Origin: CAYYNQ01 sp964473105
Lineage (GTDB): Bacteria; Sumerlaeota; Sumerlaeia; MVZB01
NCBI GenBank assembly: GCA_964473105.1
Contig: CAYYNQ010000053.1
Location: forward strand, 4,900-68,899
DNA: 64,000 nucleotides
Reading direction: 5' to 3'
Shown here: in pieces, positions 1 to 8,677 of the stretch
Layout of the letters: each line of letters begins with the position of its first letter
Position numbering within the stretch: position 1 is the stretch's first letter
Notes under the pieces: model-generated
What the model was told of the DNA's origin: nothing
What the model saw: only the letters and a program-made list of their open reading frames with translations
Databases searched by the model: none
Made by a program: the position numbers and the translations under genes

Positions 1-2
1 GG

Positions 3-950
3 ATCAACATGGGTGAGTCCGGTGCGTTTGCCGAGGTCGATGCCAAGATCTGGGGCCTTGATTCAGCAATCGATCGCGGCCTGAAGGTTCCCCAAAACGG
101 AGATATCATTGAGGTCTCCAGCCATAAGGCCGATGAATATCAGGGCCGGACCCAATGGGTCCTCAGGCAATTCAGAATCCTCTCCACCAGTGAAAAGGAG
201 GCCGCTATCACAAACTTCACCGCTCCCAGTGATATTGGTCTCACACAATACCAGGGACAACTTGAGGCCCTGATCAACCGGGTTCCGGATGACCGCCTCT
301 GCGGGCGGGTTCTATGTTCAATTTTCGACCGCAGTGATTTCCGAGAGGCCTTCTATCAGGCCCCGGCTGCGTATGTCCATCACCAAAATTACCCCGGTGG
401 ATTACTGGAGCACACGGTCAATGTCACCACCCTCGCCCTCTCGATTGCCGATAATTACCCGGCCGGCAAAACACGGGGATTAACCTACAACGGAAACAAC
501 CTTCCGATCGACCACGCACTGCTGATCTGCGCGGGACTGCTGCATGACATCGGAAAACTGGAAACCTATGATCTGAGCCCCCTCCCTGAAGTCACGGACG
601 CTAACCGCTGGCAGGGACATCTCTCCATCAGCTACGCCCGGGTTCATCAGGCATGTGAACCATTTCTCAAGAACTCCCCCACCAAGGATGATCAGGATGA
701 AGTCCAGAAATTACTTCACTGTATCCTGTCGCATCACGGCATCCTGGAGTACGGTTCACCCGTTTTACCCGTCTGTGCGGAGGCATTTATCCTGAGTCAA
801 GCCGACATGATCGATGCACGCCTGGCCGACATTCAGGATGCAGCCGGTCAAATCATGGTTCAGGACCCGAATGCACGCTGGGTGCCCCGACACCATCATT
901 TCCCACAAGGCATCTTCATCGGCGACTGGAAGAACCTGGGACAACCATGA
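3..950 (+). CDS. YhaM-like 3'-5' exoribonuclease (OB fold + HD domain), 5' partial
   Basis: The frame is open to the left edge. The first visible residues already match the middle of a small OB-fold (the stretch 'GAFAEVDAKIW' resembles the YhaM nucleic-acid-binding domain), so the true start lies upstream and the ATG at 9 is probably internal. Counting from that ATG, an HD-type metal phosphohydrolase domain follows, with LEHT near residue 135, the HD pair at 179-180, a HH pair near 242 and an Asp near 266. Members of this family trim RNA or DNA from the 3' end in the cytoplasm. The next gene, pyrD, starts 35 bases downstream. Family assignment is good; the exact substrate is inferred. Confidence 0.8.
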   Translation: MNMGESGAFAEVDAKIWGLDSAIDRGLKVPQNGDIIEVSSHKADEYQGRTQWVLRQFRILSTSEKEAAITNFTAPSDIGLTQYQGQLEALINRVPDDRLCGRVLCSIFDRSDFREAFYQAPAAYVHHQNYPGGLLEHTVNVTTLALSIADNYPAGKTRGLTYNGNNLPIDHALLICAGLLHDIGKLETYDLSPLPEVTDANRWQGHLSISYARVHQACEPFLKNSPTKDDQDEVQKLLHCILSHHGILEYGSPVLPVCAEAFILSQADMIDARLADIQDAAGQIMVQDPNARWVPRHHHFPQGIFIGDWKNLGQP

Positions 951-984
951 ACTGACCCTTTCGGGCCTCGATAAGGATGCAAAC

Positions 985-2043
985 GTGTTTTCATACCGGT
1001 TTTTCCGCAGCCTCCTGTTCAGATTGGATCCTGAACGGGCGCACAACCTGACGTTGTCGGGCCTGAAAACACTCAATCACCTCTCCCCCATCCTCAGCCG
1101 GGTCGAAAACCAAAACCGCGTTGATGACCCGAGACTGCTGCAGGAATGTCTTGGAATCCGGTTCCGGAATCCCGTCGGGCTGGCCGCAGGACTCGACAAG
1201 AACGCCGAGATCATCCCGTCCATGGCCGCTCTAGGATTCGGCTTTCTTGAATGCGGAACGGTCACCCCACTCCCCCAGCCCGGTAATTCCAGGCCACGAC
1301 TGTTCCGCAATGTTCAACATGAATCACTCCAGAATGAACTTGGATTCAACAACCGGGGGATGGATGAAATGCAGAAGCGACTGGCCGCCCTTGAACCCGG
1401 GCTCCCGCCCATTGGCATCAATATCGGGAAAAACAAAATAACCCAGCCCGAAAAAACCGCGGATGATTACCTCATGCTTGTCCGGGACCTGGAAGACCGG
1501 GCATCCTGGTTCACGATCAACATCTCGTCGCCCAACACACCGGGCCTGCGTGAATTCCAGCGTCCTGATTTTATCCGCCCCCTGCTCGGCGAAATCAGGG
1601 GCCTGACAAAACGGCCCTTACTGCTCAAGCTCTCGCCTGACCTGGATCCTGACACCCTGCTGAACCTTTGCGGAACTGCCATTGATTCGGGTGTACACGG
1701 GATCATCATCAACAATACCAGCACGGATTACACTCAATGCCCCGGCGCACGTAAATCCGGGGGCCTCAGCGGCCGATGCATCCGCGAACGCAGCCATGAA
1801 AGACTGCGGTTGTTGGCCGGTAGTTTTTTCGGAAAAACAGTCCTGATCAGCAGTGGAGGGATAGACTCGGCCACGGAGGCCTGGAGGAGAATTCGAGCGG
1901 GAGCAAACCTTATCCAAATCTATACTGCCCTGGTCTTCCATGGGCCTGGCCTGATTTCCCGCATCAACCGCGGCCTGCTGGACCTCATGACGAGGGATGG
2001 ATTTCAGGATATAGGTCAGGCAATCGGCAGCGACCTGTCGTGA
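985..2043 (+). CDS. pyrD: Dihydroorotate dehydrogenase (quinone), class 2
   Basis: Oxidises dihydroorotate to orotate in pyrimidine synthesis, passing electrons to membrane quinones. The N-terminal amphipathic segment ('FRSLLFRLDPERAHNLTL') is the membrane-associated extension of class 2 enzymes. FMN and substrate motifs follow: GLAAGLDKNAE, NISSPNTPGLR (the serine is the class 2 catalytic base) and ISSGGI near the phosphate site. The GTG at 985 is chosen because AAGGA lies at 973-977, seven bases upstream, and because an ATG at 814 would overlap the previous gene by 137 bases. About 352 residues, normal for the family. It converges with the gene ending at 2100. Confidence 0.93.
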   Translation: MFSYRFFRSLLFRLDPERAHNLTLSGLKTLNHLSPILSRVENQNRVDDPRLLQECLGIRFRNPVGLAAGLDKNAEIIPSMAALGFGFLECGTVTPLPQPGNSRPRLFRNVQHESLQNELGFNNRGMDEMQKRLAALEPGLPPIGINIGKNKITQPEKTADDYLMLVRDLEDRASWFTINISSPNTPGLREFQRPDFIRPLLGEIRGLTKRPLLLKLSPDLDPDTLLNLCGTAIDSGVHGIIINNTSTDYTQCPGARKSGGLSGRCIRERSHERLRLLAGSFFGKTVLISSGGIDSATEAWRRIRAGANLIQIYTALVFHGPGLISRINRGLLDLMTRDGFQDIGQAIGSDLS

Positions 2044-2099
2044 AAACCCGGCCGGTAAATATCCAGACCCTTGTTCTGCACCCCCCCCATTTTCTTTCC

Positions 2100-3059
2100 T
2101 CAGTCCCCCGGCTTGAAAAACTTTTTCAACCGACCGGCCTGTGTTCGGCCTTCTCCACCGGCGGAAATACCCGACACCGCCATACCCGGCCACACCCCGG
2201 TCTCCAGGTATTTTCCCAGGACCGTCTCCAACTGCTGATGAAGTCTTGAAAACCAGTCACCGTGGGGCTTCCCGCCGCCATCGGGAAGCCCATCCCGCTT
2301 CCCAATTTCCAACCATAAGCTGCGTGCAGTCTCCATGATCACATCTCGATTGACCGTTTCCGGGTGGTCGTCCAGTGCGTAAAATCCACCCATCTGCCGA
2401 TTCGCCCGAAAGCTGATTCGATTCCACCCCTGACCAGCCATTCTTTCCGCGTGCGCCAGATCCCAAAAACGAATCATCCACTCACAATATCGGCCAGTCA
2501 CCCCGGATTCATCGTCCGTTTCCCGGACCAATCCACATTTTTCCAGCCGGGACGATTCATCCCTGATCGCTGACAGGGGGGTGACAAGCAAAATCTGTGC
2601 ATGTTGGGACCTGCGCATGGGATCACTGTAGCGGGACATCGTCAACCGCTCGGACAAGACTTCGATCCACCCGATCCATACGCGCTTCCAGACGGATCCT
2701 GCCCGACGGTTAAAATTCCACCATTCGAGACAGGGCCCCAGTTCCCTCGCCAGGGATTCATCCACCCCACCCCGGGTGCTGCCCTTGTCTGTATCCTGAA
2801 GACTCCGGTGAAGTTGACAAATCCTTTCAACGACCTGCCTTCCACTAACCGACATGGCATCCTGTAAAATCCCCGCGAGGCAGACGCCCGTGACGGCAGC
2901 CATCCAGGCCTGTTTGGAACGAATGGTCCCGGGATAACACTGCTCGTGGATTTCAACGGCACCGAGCAGCCCCGGGACCCCTTTGGACCTCAAAAAGTCC
3001 CGGGCCGCAGGCAGGCATTCATTCAACAATCGCAATTCCAATGTATGGTCTTCATCCAT
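2100..3059 (-). CDS. Unknown tryptophan-rich protein downstream of ribH
   Basis: A 319-residue protein I do not recognise. It follows ribH on the same strand after a 40-base gap, the place where nusB often sits in bacterial riboflavin operons, but it is more than twice NusB length and shows no NusB features. It has no signal peptide or clear membrane helix, many Trp, Arg and Glu residues, and a basic C-terminal tail. The start at 3059 is preferred because an upstream in-frame start at 3245 would overlap ribH by 146 bases. The reading frame is intact and its base composition resembles its neighbours, so it looks like a working gene in the rib operon. Confidence 0.6.
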   Translation of the reverse strand: MDEDHTLELRLLNECLPAARDFLRSKGVPGLLGAVEIHEQCYPGTIRSKQAWMAAVTGVCLAGILQDAMSVSGRQVVERICQLHRSLQDTDKGSTRGGVDESLARELGPCLEWWNFNRRAGSVWKRVWIGWIEVLSERLTMSRYSDPMRRSQHAQILLVTPLSAIRDESSRLEKCGLVRETDDESGVTGRYCEWMIRFWDLAHAERMAGQGWNRISFRANRQMGGFYALDDHPETVNRDVIMETARSLWLEIGKRDGLPDGGGKPHGDWFSRLHQQLETVLGKYLETGVWPGMAVSGISAGGEGRTQAGRLKKFFKPGD

Positions 3060-3099
3060 AGCCAAAGAACCCGTGTCTGCCGGTCGACCGGCATGGGTG

Positions 3100-3591
3100 T
3101 CAGTTATTCTGATCCGGGGTTTTGTCGATTTCAAGGTTGAGGTTGACCATTTCAATCGCCGCCAGTGCCGCATCTGCACCCTTGTTGCCCACCTTGCCCC
3201 CGGCACGTTCGATGGCTTGATCAACTGAACCCGTCGTGAGGACACCGAAAATCACGGGGACAGGACTCTCCCGGGCAAGCGATCCAATCCCCGCGGCTGT
3301 CTCGGCAGCGACATATTCATAATGGTCGGTTTCGCCCCGGATCACGCATCCCAGACAAATGATGGCATCATATTGGCCGGGATGTGCCAGGAGGCGGCGG
3401 GCGACTCCCGGAAGTTCGAAGGAACCCGGCACCCGGACGAGCGTGATATCTCCATCCTCCACTCCATGGCTGCGGAGCACATCCACCGCGCCGTCGACGA
3501 GTTTGTTTACAATGGACTCGTTGAACCGGGATGCGACAATCCCGACCCGAAGGCCCCCGGCCTCATGATTACCCTCGATCAGCCTCGGCAT
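3100..3591 (-). CDS. ribH: 6,7-dimethyl-8-ribityllumazine synthase
   Basis: Condenses 3,4-dihydroxy-2-butanone 4-phosphate with the ribitylamino-uracil to form lumazine, the penultimate step to riboflavin. The 163 residues show the family's ordered motifs: 'VASRFNES' near the N-terminus, 'VRVPGSFELP', 'ICLGCVIRGETDHYEYV' with the conserved active-site His, and 'VPVIFGVLTT'. Length is typical. It lies about 106 bases downstream of ribBA on the same strand and is probably co-transcribed with it. Confidence 0.96.
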   Translation of the reverse strand: MPRLIEGNHEAGGLRVGIVASRFNESIVNKLVDGAVDVLRSHGVEDGDITLVRVPGSFELPGVARRLLAHPGQYDAIICLGCVIRGETDHYEYVAAETAAGIGSLARESPVPVIFGVLTTGSVDQAIERAGGKVGNKGADAALAAIEMVNLNLEIDKTPDQNN

Positions 3592-3697
3592 GAACTCAGG
3601 CCCCCGATTTTAAAGACATGTTCCTTGAAATGCCACACGCGGTCAGTATTGAATGCCACAACGATTAAATAAAGCGAATTCCGGCACGACAAACAGG

Positions 3698-4918
3698 CTA
3701 CTTATGGCTTTGATCGCCTAGGATATGTCCCATGCGGGTTTGTTTTGTTTTCAGGTAATGGGCATTTTGATCACGCTGGCCGACAATCAAGGGGACTCGC
3801 TCGATAAACTTCAAACCGTAGGCATTGACCCCGACAATTTTCCTCGGGTTATTCGTCAGGAGCCGGATGTCCTTCACACCAAGATCAACCAGGATCTGCG
3901 CCCCGATACCGTATTCCCTCAGGTCCGGATCGAAACCCAGTTCCTCATTGGCTTCAACTGTATCACGCCCCTGATCCTGCAACGCATAGGCAAGCAGCTT
4001 GTTCTTCAGGCCAATACCTCTCCCCTCCTGGTGCAGATAAACAATGACTCCCCGCGACTCAGCGCTGATCATCTCCATCGCAGCCTGCAATTGGGAACCG
4101 CAGTCACAACGAAAAGAACCGAGGACATCACCCGTAAAACACTGGCTGTGCATGCGCACCAAGAGGGGTTCCTCGTTGATTTCACCCATTGTCAACGCAA
4201 TGTGTGTCTCCTTGAGCACAACGTCCTCATAAAGTGACAACTTCCAGTCGCCATACTGATTCGGAAGCGGCACCGTCACGATGCAATGGACCAGCTTCTC
4301 ATGCTGCCTGCGATAGGCAATCAAATCCTCGATACTGACAATTGGAATATCATGCTTCTTCGCGATCAGGTCCAAGTCCGACAATCTCGCCATTTCGCCA
4401 TCATTCCTGCAGATCTCACAAAGCACGGCCACGGGATTCACCCCGGCCAGCCTGCACAGGTCGACAGAGCCCTCGGTATGGCCTGCGCGTGTCAGGACAC
4501 CGCCCTCCCGAGCACCGATCGGAAATACATGCCCGGGCCTGACAAGATCTCCCGAATGACTCTGGGGGTCGGCGAGGACCCGGATCGTTCGCGATCGATC
4601 ACGTGCTGAGATCCCCGTGGAGACGCCTTCACGGGCGTCCACGGTTTCCATGGTGAAATTCGTTCCCATCAGGGCCTTGTTGACACCCTCTGGGTACAGG
4701 TGTAAATCCAGTTGTTCAAGTCTTTCCAGCCCCATGCTGGCACAGATCAAACCTCGGCCGTGACGCGCGAGCAGATTAACCTTTTCCGGGGTCGAAAATT
4801 CAGCGGCATAGACAAAATCCCCCTCATTTTCACGATCCTTGTCATCGACAAGGATAATCATATCGCCCTTCCTGATGGACTCAATTGCCTTTTCGATGCG
4901 TTGGAATTCAATCTGCAT
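3698..4918 (-). CDS. ribBA: Bifunctional 3,4-dihydroxy-2-butanone 4-phosphate synthase / GTP cyclohydrolase II
   Basis: A 406-residue fusion supplying both branches of riboflavin synthesis. Residues 1-200 are the RibB domain with the acidic DDKDRENEGD loop at 25-34 and 'RPGHVFPI'. Residues 205-400 are the RibA domain, with zinc ligands Cys260, Cys271 and Cys273 and the 'HQEGRGIGLKNK' motif. It heads the rib operon and is divergent from the yqeY-like gene at 5108. I looked in the roughly 190-base upstream region for an FMN riboswitch and did not see its conserved boxes. Confidence 0.96.
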   Translation of the reverse strand: MQIEFQRIEKAIESIRKGDMIILVDDKDRENEGDFVYAAEFSTPEKVNLLARHGRGLICASMGLERLEQLDLHLYPEGVNKALMGTNFTMETVDAREGVSTGISARDRSRTIRVLADPQSHSGDLVRPGHVFPIGAREGGVLTRAGHTEGSVDLCRLAGVNPVAVLCEICRNDGEMARLSDLDLIAKKHDIPIVSIEDLIAYRRQHEKLVHCIVTVPLPNQYGDWKLSLYEDVVLKETHIALTMGEINEEPLLVRMHSQCFTGDVLGSFRCDCGSQLQAAMEMISAESRGVIVYLHQEGRGIGLKNKLLAYALQDQGRDTVEANEELGFDPDLREYGIGAQILVDLGVKDIRLLTNNPRKIVGVNAYGLKFIERVPLIVGQRDQNAHYLKTKQTRMGHILGDQSHK

Positions 4919-5107
4919 ACGGGTCTAAATCACCTTCCCGAGATTTCGGCCGCCCCTGCACCACACGGGGGCGCATGATACCAAATATCTGATGCGATTG
5001 GACAATGAAAAACTCACGACCCGTTGTGGGGGGGAGTTGCTGATCTATCGTTTTTCTGCCAAGATTGGCGAATAAACCAATGAAATGGATACGGGGGGCT
5101 TTCTGCC

Positions 5108-5563
5108 ATGGGAATCATGAAACAGGTTCAGGAAGACATGAGGAAAGCGATGAAAAGTCGCGACCGGAAGACACTCGACGTAATCCGGATGATACGGGCG
5201 GAACTCCTCAAAGGCGAAAAGGAAAAGGGCGAAAAACTGACTGAGGAGCGTTCAATGTCCCTGTTGCAGAAAATGGTCAAGCAAAGACGCGATGCCTCGG
5301 AGCATTACCGCGATGCAGGCCAAACTGAACGTGCCGAGTCCGAACTTGCCGAAATTAGCGTGATCGAGAATTACCTCCCCGCGGGACTCAGCCCGGAAGA
5401 GATCGAGTCCGTGATTGATGAAATCCTCGGCACAACGGGAATATCCGACCCCGGCCAGATCGGAAGGGTCATGGGCCCAATTATGGGTAAACTGAAGAAA
5501 ACCGGCCGGCCGTTCGACGGGAAAGCCGTTAACGAGCTGGTACGACAGCGGCTGTGCGGTTGA
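5108..5563 (+). CDS. GatB/YqeY domain protein
   Basis: A 151-residue YqeY-like protein. This family shares the helical C-terminal domain of the tRNA amidotransferase subunit GatB and probably binds tRNA, but its cellular role is not settled. Seen here are the N-terminal 'MKQVQEDMRKAMKSRD' helix, 'DVIRMIRAELLKGEKEKG' and 'ISVIENYLPAGLS'. Another in-frame ATG lies at 5117. The following membrane protein gene overlaps its 3' end by ten bases, which suggests translational coupling. Confidence 0.9.
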   Translation: MGIMKQVQEDMRKAMKSRDRKTLDVIRMIRAELLKGEKEKGEKLTEERSMSLLQKMVKQRRDASEHYRDAGQTERAESELAEISVIENYLPAGLSPEEIESVIDEILGTTGISDPGQIGRVMGPIMGKLKKTGRPFDGKAVNELVRQRLCG

Positions 5564-7137
5564 AGCGGCTTCACCAATCCCCCCTCATCCTGATAATCCT
5601 GCTCGCAGTTCTGATCCGCACCCCCGATATGATCAGTGTTCAGCCGATGACCGCTGAGTCGGTCGAGATCATGAACATCGCCGACAACCTGCGGGCTGGA
5701 CACGGGTTCCTTCTCGATATCAAGTCAACCTATGCCATTGACGAGCCTGTCACGCATTACGCCTTCTTCAACCGACCCGTCTTTATGCCGGCCATGCTTG
5801 CGCTCATGCAGACCGTATTGCCAGACCGGCTTGCAGCCAGCCTAGCCGGGACTGTCCTCTTTGCCTTCGGCCTGTTCTTTGTTTTCAGGGTGGTCAACAG
5901 GCTGACCGGTAGAAATACCGCCACCTTCACCTGCCTGCTGCTGGCCGCACACCCCTATTTTTATCGCCTGACAGCCATCCCAGCCGACGAGACCGCCCTG
6001 ATCATGGTCATCGGGGCCATCCTGTGGTCACAGGTCTGTGTGCAATCCGTTTTCCTCACGGGGTTGTGTTGCCTTGCGGCAGCCTTCATCCATCCGCTTG
6101 GCATCATTCCGGCACTGGTGGTCGGCATCCACAATTTGCGCACAGGTATCAGGCACCGGGAATGGATGCCCCTGGTGATTCATGCCTGCCTGATGGTCCT
6201 GTGCCTGACCTGGATCATCGTCCTGAACCGTTTTTACGGAGCCCCCTGGTCCACATACCCGGGAAAATACCTGTTTCATGTGATGGATGCCACGGACAAG
6301 AGCCTTAACTTTTACCGCCACCCACCCTATGATGATATTTTCACCCTGCTGAAAGATAATCCCTCATTGATCCCACAACTCTGGTGGCTGAACCTGAAAT
6401 CCCTCGGCATCCAGATTTTGGGCCTGCAGGGAATCGCATTCCTGATCCCGATGATCCCGGTGGCATGGTTTGGTCTCCGCCGTAATCCAAGGCTGAACCG
6501 TCTGCTACAGCTGGCCGGTATGGCAGCGGGCATCGCAATGGTCCATTGCCTGGTTTGGTCAAATCCACATTTTTTCCCCGCATCCGGGACACTGATCTTC
6601 ATGTTTGTAATCCTGGTGATTACGGGAAGCTTTGAAATACTTGACCGTGAACCTGTAATCGGGGAAGACGGGGCTGGCTACTCAGCCGGAAACTACATCG
6701 GCCTTGCCATCCTCGTCTGCTGGATCGTTCTATGCGTGAACCCCAGCCCGGAGACGGCCGCCAACATCCCATATTCGAGCCGGCAAATCCATTCAGACAG
6801 CGGACTCAGAAATGAATATTCCATTGACCTGAATGGCCTGACCAGCGACTTGGCGGTTCCAGGCATGGAAAGCGTTGTCGTCGGGAACAATCCATGGCTG
6901 GCCTGGCGCCTGACGGGGATGCCTTCAGCCATCCTGCCCGGGGACCTGGAGACACAGGATGCAATACACTTCATTGACAGCCTCGAAAGTTCCGTAATTT
7001 TGATCGACAGCGATCAAAAGACGATGGATATGACCCAAGGCCCGGATTCCCTGTTCCTGCATCTTGAAAATCAGGGATGGCAAACACTTGAGGTGGGGCA
7101 ACGCATCAAAATCTGGATCCGGGAATCGGGGCCATAG
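5554..7137 (+). CDS. GT-C-like integral membrane protein (possible glycosyltransferase)
   Basis: A 527-residue multi-pass membrane protein starting with GTG at 5554 inside the end of the yqeY gene. A first hydrophobic helix is followed by a soluble-looking loop (residues about 25-70, with 'TAESVEIMNIADNLRAGHGF') and then eight or more hydrophobic segments up to about residue 400. A C-terminal non-membrane domain of about 120 residues follows. This layout, with an acidic residue in the first external loop and a 'FNRPVFMP' segment, resembles PMT/ArnT-type GT-C transferases that use polyprenyl-phosphate sugars. Function is inferred from architecture only. Confidence 0.6.
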   Translation: MRLKRLHQSPLILIILLAVLIRTPDMISVQPMTAESVEIMNIADNLRAGHGFLLDIKSTYAIDEPVTHYAFFNRPVFMPAMLALMQTVLPDRLAASLAGTVLFAFGLFFVFRVVNRLTGRNTATFTCLLLAAHPYFYRLTAIPADETALIMVIGAILWSQVCVQSVFLTGLCCLAAAFIHPLGIIPALVVGIHNLRTGIRHREWMPLVIHACLMVLCLTWIIVLNRFYGAPWSTYPGKYLFHVMDATDKSLNFYRHPPYDDIFTLLKDNPSLIPQLWWLNLKSLGIQILGLQGIAFLIPMIPVAWFGLRRNPRLNRLLQLAGMAAGIAMVHCLVWSNPHFFPASGTLIFMFVILVITGSFEILDREPVIGEDGAGYSAGNYIGLAILVCWIVLCVNPSPETAANIPYSSRQIHSDSGLRNEYSIDLNGLTSDLAVPGMESVVVGNNPWLAWRLTGMPSAILPGDLETQDAIHFIDSLESSVILIDSDQKTMDMTQGPDSLFLHLENQGWQTLEVGQRIKIWIRESGP

Positions 7138-7182
7138 CCCCTGAACCTGCATCTGCACGGCTGAAAAGCCACTACCCTGATG

Positions 7183-7218
7183 TTTTCGCTTTATATTCGT
7201 TCTATTTTCGCTTATATT
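7183..7218 (+). promoter_or_regulatory. Two AT-rich direct repeats upstream of lexA, candidate operator/promoter
   Basis: TTTTCGCTTTATATT at 7183-7197 and TTTTCGCTTATATT at 7205-7218 repeat with a 22-base period, about two helix turns. They lie some 60 bases before the lexA start in an otherwise GC-richer gap. LexA normally represses its own gene, and its site differs between phyla. These repeats also overlap TATATT sequences that could be -10 boxes. Operator function is inference. Confidence 0.4.
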
Positions 7219-7279
7219 TCACTCCGAGGGCCGGTTCAAAGGAGCCGGACCGATCCAACAAACCCGGAGGCAACAGTTC

Positions 7280-7879
7280 ATGTATCTGACCCGAAGACAA
7301 CGTGAAATGCTGGATAATATCGAGCGATTTATCCATCGCAAGGGATATTCACCTACGCTGGAGGAAATTGGCGAAATGATGAATCTTTCCAGCCTCGCAA
7401 CCGTTCATAAGCACCTGCAAAACCTGGAGGAGAAAGGCTTGATTCGCAGAACCTGGAATCATAGCCGGGCAATAGAATTGACCGGGAAAACAAAAGTCCG
7501 GGGTGGCAGCCTCCCCCTGATGGGTGAAGTTGCGGCGGGCTACCCGATTGAGGCGATAGAGAACCCGGACCCGATTGAGGTCCCCCGGGATTTCATCGGA
7601 CGCAGGGAAAGTTTTGTCCTGCGTGTTCGAGGTGACTCAATGATTGACGATGGAATTCGGGAGGGCGACCTGATCATCGTCGAAACCTGCAAGACCGCCC
7701 GACCTGGCCAGACCGTCGTGGCCCTGGTTGACGGCTCGGAGGCAACGGTGAAAAGATACTACCCCGGAAAAAATCGGATTCGGCTTCAGCCCGCCAATGA
7801 AAACATGAAGCCCATGAGCTACAAGCCTGAATCCATCCAACTGCAGGGCATCGTGATCGGCTTGATGCGAAGATACTGA
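7280..7879 (+). CDS. lexA: LexA repressor
   Basis: Represses SOS genes and cleaves itself when RecA is activated by DNA damage. The 199-residue protein has an N-terminal winged helix ('TLEEIGEMMNLSSLATVHKHL', residues 26-47), the Ala86-Gly87 scissile bond, and the serine/lysine dyad Ser120 ('RVRGDSMIDDGI') and Lys158 ('ATVKRYY'). All key residues are present, so it should be active. A strong GGAGG lies nine bases upstream of the ATG. Direct repeats upstream may be its own operator. Confidence 0.96.
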   Translation: MYLTRRQREMLDNIERFIHRKGYSPTLEEIGEMMNLSSLATVHKHLQNLEEKGLIRRTWNHSRAIELTGKTKVRGGSLPLMGEVAAGYPIEAIENPDPIEVPRDFIGRRESFVLRVRGDSMIDDGIREGDLIIVETCKTARPGQTVVALVDGSEATVKRYYPGKNRIRLQPANENMKPMSYKPESIQLQGIVIGLMRRY

Positions 7880-8071
7880 ACCACCACGGAGAAATCCAAG
7901 CAGGCACAACCTGAAAGTGATTGCAAGGTCAGGCAAACAAAGAGTCATCACGGCGACGCGCCAACGTGGAATTGCCCGGACATTCAGCAGCACAACCCGG
8001 CCTGGCGAACCACTGGGCCGCCCGCACTTTGCAGCCGCCCCCAGCTGAAACCCCCGCACCGAATGATTGGC

Positions 8072-8677
8072 CTAATAGTGATCTCTGGCTTGGCCTGTAT
8101 CCAGGTCTCCGGCACGAGATCCAAGGCCTGATGGCCGGATGACATTCCCCTCAATCGTGCGCGGCGCACCTGTCATGGCCTTGTTCAAGATGACACCAGC
8201 GAGATTTTCACATATTCGTTTTTTCCTGTCGGATTCCGGGATAAAATGCATCGAACGGGTGTCAGTATTGAATCGGCCGCGCGCCGAGACCCGGCCCAAT
8301 TCGGCATAGGTCATTCCACGACTGTCCGGTTCGAGCAGCATGAGGTTTGCAATCACACGATAGGACTGGTCCGACGCCACATCATCGCCGCTGGTGTCGA
8401 CGGTCTTTGCCCTCCAATCGACCAGTTCAATCGCCAGAACCAGATCACATTCTTTTTCCTCAACGACATCAACCCTCCCATCCGCCAAAAAGGCCTCCTG
8501 GGTCAGGCGCGTCAAAAGCTCCTCAATCCCGGGCTCATAGGTCCCGTTGTGTGCCATCGGGACATGGATTCCATGAACCCATGAAGGCAGGGTCCTTACA
8601 GGGATGATCCGCTGACATCCGCCCAACATGAGCAGGAACGGCACGATCAGGAAGAGTAATTGTTGCGGGCCCATCAT
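8072..8677 (-). CDS. LptE-like LPS-assembly lipoprotein
   Basis: A 201-residue lipoprotein with a hydrophobic signal peptide and lipobox LGGC near residue 20. The body fits the LptE pattern: 'GIHVPMAHNGTYEPGIEELL' (a pseudo-repeat typical of LptE), 'FLADGRVDVVEEKECDLVLA', and 'YRVIANLMLLEP'. LptE plugs the LptD barrel that delivers LPS to the outer leaflet. It overlaps the LolA-like gene by four bases (ATGA), so the two are translationally coupled and probably form an envelope-assembly pair. The gene ends with TAG, which looks like a normal stop. Divergence makes the symbol tentative. Confidence 0.7.
   Translation of the reverse strand: MMGPQQLLFLIVPFLLMLGGCQRIIPVRTLPSWVHGIHVPMAHNGTYEPGIEELLTRLTQEAFLADGRVDVVEEKECDLVLAIELVDWRAKTVDTSGDDVASDQSYRVIANLMLLEPDSRGMTYAELGRVSARGRFNTDTRSMHFIPESDRKKRICENLAGVILNKAMTGAPRTIEGNVIRPSGLGSRAGDLDTGQARDHY

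Noticed and set aside
814..984. Longer pyrD start at 814
   Set aside because: It would overlap the preceding HD-domain gene by 137 bases, and a GTG with a good ribosome binding site lies at 985, where homology begins.
4919..5107. FMN riboswitch upstream of ribBA
   Set aside because: The conserved boxes (for example GGGCAGGGTGAAATTCCC) are not present in this gap.
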